Shown: positions 62,927-64,000 of the stretch, one piece after another
Numbering within the stretch: position 1 is the first letter of the stretch
Layout of the letters: every line of letters starts with the position of its first letter
Source: Singulisphaera sp. GP187
GTDB taxonomy: Bacteria; Planctomycetota; Planctomycetia; Gemmatales; Gemmataceae
Length of the DNA: 64,000 nucleotides
Reading direction: 5' to 3'
Assembly: GCA_945868575.1 (NCBI GenBank)
Contig: CAMBMH010000001.1
Coordinates: forward strand, 22,598-86,597
Program-made: the position numbers and the translations under genes
Notes under the pieces: generated by a model
Databases searched by the model: none
Told to the model about the DNA's origin: nothing
The model's input: only the letters and a program-made list of their open reading frames with translations

Positions 62927-64000
62927 TCAGGAGGCTGGCAGAAGCTTGTCCAGCGCCTTGCGGATTGGATCCAGAACCGCGGTCTTTTCGTAGTTGAATC
63001 CGATGGCTTCCGCTTCAGCCCGAGCCTGGGTCTGGGAGGCCTTCTCGTCCAAAACCCGGTGCGCCATCCAGAGGGCCCCCAAACGGGATCCATCGCGGTC
63101 ATAGACAAACACAGGAGTGCTTTCATTGCCGGCAATCGCGCTAGAAAACTGGTTGACCAGCGGAGCATCAAGCCTTTCGGGATTCATTTCAATTCGGACA
63201 TATTGAATCCCTTCTTGCTCAAAAAGTTTTTGGGCGGCATCATCCACTTCGGCTGTTCCAGCGACATGGACCACTTTTTTGAATCCTGCCTGCTTTAGCC
63301 AAACAATTCCGTCAGGAAATGGTTGCCTACCAAAGGCCAAACCGGCTTTTACCTTCACAAAACGCGGAATATCCAGCGGAGAAGGTGTCTTTATCGCGGA
63401 AGGGTTCACCGTAGATGGGGAAGCGGCAGGCGACTCTGCCTTGGAAATCGGGGGCTCACCAGTTGTCTTCGGGTTGGTTTCGTTGGGCAAGGCACCCGGC
63501 ACACCCAATCGGACCGGGTTTTGCAACTCTTCATTCGAAAAGCGCTTGGATTGGGATTGGATTGGACCCGTGGGAGAGGGTGATGGACTGGTGGCCACGG
63601 AAGGGGGCAAAGGCGGCAGATTGCCTCCAGAAATCGGCGGTGCCGATGGTGCGGCGAGCGCGGAGGATCCCCCTGGGGTTACGCCAATTGAAGCGCCATA
63701 TGGCGTGCCGCTAGGTGGGTAACCAAGGGGTGGAATGGACGATGAGGCAGAGGGCGCAGTTCCAAAGGTCCCGGGTGGAACCACGGTTCCTGCTGGGGGC
63801 GCTCCTCCAGGAGGTAACGGTAGGCCGTTAGCATCAAGGATGACAGCCCCCGGGGGAGGTTGCATCACCGAACCGGGGGGAACCCCGCCTGGCAAGGTCC
63901 CTGCGGGAACATAAGGAGGCTTGGGCGTTGGATCACCCAAAGTTCCAAACAGGCGTTGTCCGAATGGCTTACGAGCCGTTCGATTGGTGGATGTACCGGT
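62927..64000 (-). CDS. Pro-rich protein with degenerate tyrosine-phosphatase-like domain (cut at right edge)
   Basis: At least 357 residues; the frame has no stop up to the window edge, so the 5' end is missing. The TTG at 63940 is not convincing as a start. The N-terminal two-thirds are Pro/Gly/Ala-rich (PPGAVILDANGLPLPPGG) and probably an unstructured linker. The last 130 residues resemble a DSP-like phosphatase fold (FGRQPFPDGIVWLKQAGFKKVVHVAG; TPVFVYDRDGSRLGALWMAH). The usual HCXXGXXR loop reads YDRDGSR, with no Cys, so it should be catalytically inactive. It may bind phosphate or phosphopeptide. Confidence 0.8.
   Translation of the reverse strand, partial: TGTSTNRTARKPFGQRLFGTLGDPTPKPPYVPAGTLPGGVPPGSVMQPPPGAVILDANGLPLPPGGAPPAGTVVPPGTFGTAPSASSSIPPLGYPPSGTPYGASIGVTPGGSSALAAPSAPPISGGNLPPLPPSVATSPSPSPTGPIQSQSKRFSNEELQNPVRLGVPGALPNETNPKTTGEPPISKAESPAASPSTVNPSAIKTPSPLDIPRFVKVKAGLAFGRQPFPDGIVWLKQAGFKKVVHVAGTAEVDDAAQKLFEQEGIQYVRIEMNPERLDAPLVNQFSSAIAGNESTPVFVYDRDGSRLGALWMAHRVLDEKASQTQARAEAEAIGFNYEKTAVLDPIRKALDKLLPAS

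Overview
The window looks like an ordinary chromosomal segment of a planctomycete or close relative. It has no plasmid, phage, IS or CRISPR signature. Supporting traits are LL-diaminopimelate aminotransferase (DapL), a membrane-anchored Ser/Thr kinase with C-terminal RCC1-like repeats next to an ECF-type sigma factor, an FHA protein with a kinase-like tail, a deoxyhypusine-synthase-like protein, His/Gly-rich extensions on Rho and AtpB, and many signal-peptide proteins of unknown function. This assignment is inference from gene content; there is no rRNA or tRNA here to place it further.

Layout. 1-2.3 kb: leftward operon of a sigma-70-type regulator, an AlkP-superfamily phosphodiesterase and a membrane protein cut by the left edge. 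2.4-7.7 kb: dapL, then leftward genes for an uncharacterised protein coupled to a family 2 glycosyltransferase, panC and a CYTH protein. 7.8-13.2 kb: Rieske protein, a membrane protein, a very acidic protein behind a 35-bp palindrome, two exported proteins (one a methyltransferase) and a stand-alone NusG/RfaH-like factor. 13.3-23.1 kb: DHS-like enzyme, Tat-exported zinc peptidase, MBL-fold hydrolase, M32 carboxypeptidase, rho and glgX. 23.2-31.2 kb: complete leftward F-type ATP synthase operon (two AtpI/AtpZ-like genes, then atpB-E-F-H-A-G-D-C). 31.4-36.0 kb: FHA/kinase-like protein, YmdB-like phosphoesterase, exported protein, argC. 36.2-49.3 kb: metabolic housekeeping (amidase, ribD, asd, truA, aroA, GT9, maf, DoxX, coaD, M50 protease, PfkB kinase, MoxR, zincin, HpaI aldolase). 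49.4-55.3 kb: aldehyde dehydrogenase, exported protein, kinase-RCC1 and ECF sigma. 55.4-64 kb: mutL, a sigma-54 activator with two Fis-type HTHs, an unknown protein coupled to a CPBP protease, an APC transporter, and a Pro-rich protein with a degenerate phosphatase-like domain cut by the right edge.

How genes work together. asd and dapL serve the lysine/diaminopimelate branch; argC, aroA, panC, coaD and ribD supply amino acids and cofactors. Small operons are often coupled by ATGA overlaps. Regulation is rich for 64 kb: two sigma factors, one sigma-54 activator, Rho, a NusG paralog, one active-looking kinase and one kinase-like FHA protein. No unmistakably new defence or mobile system was found. 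The best candidates for new biology are the FHA/kinase-like protein, the sigma-kinase-RCC1 pair, the double-HTH sigma-54 activator, the signal-peptide methyltransferase and the degenerate phosphatase-like protein.
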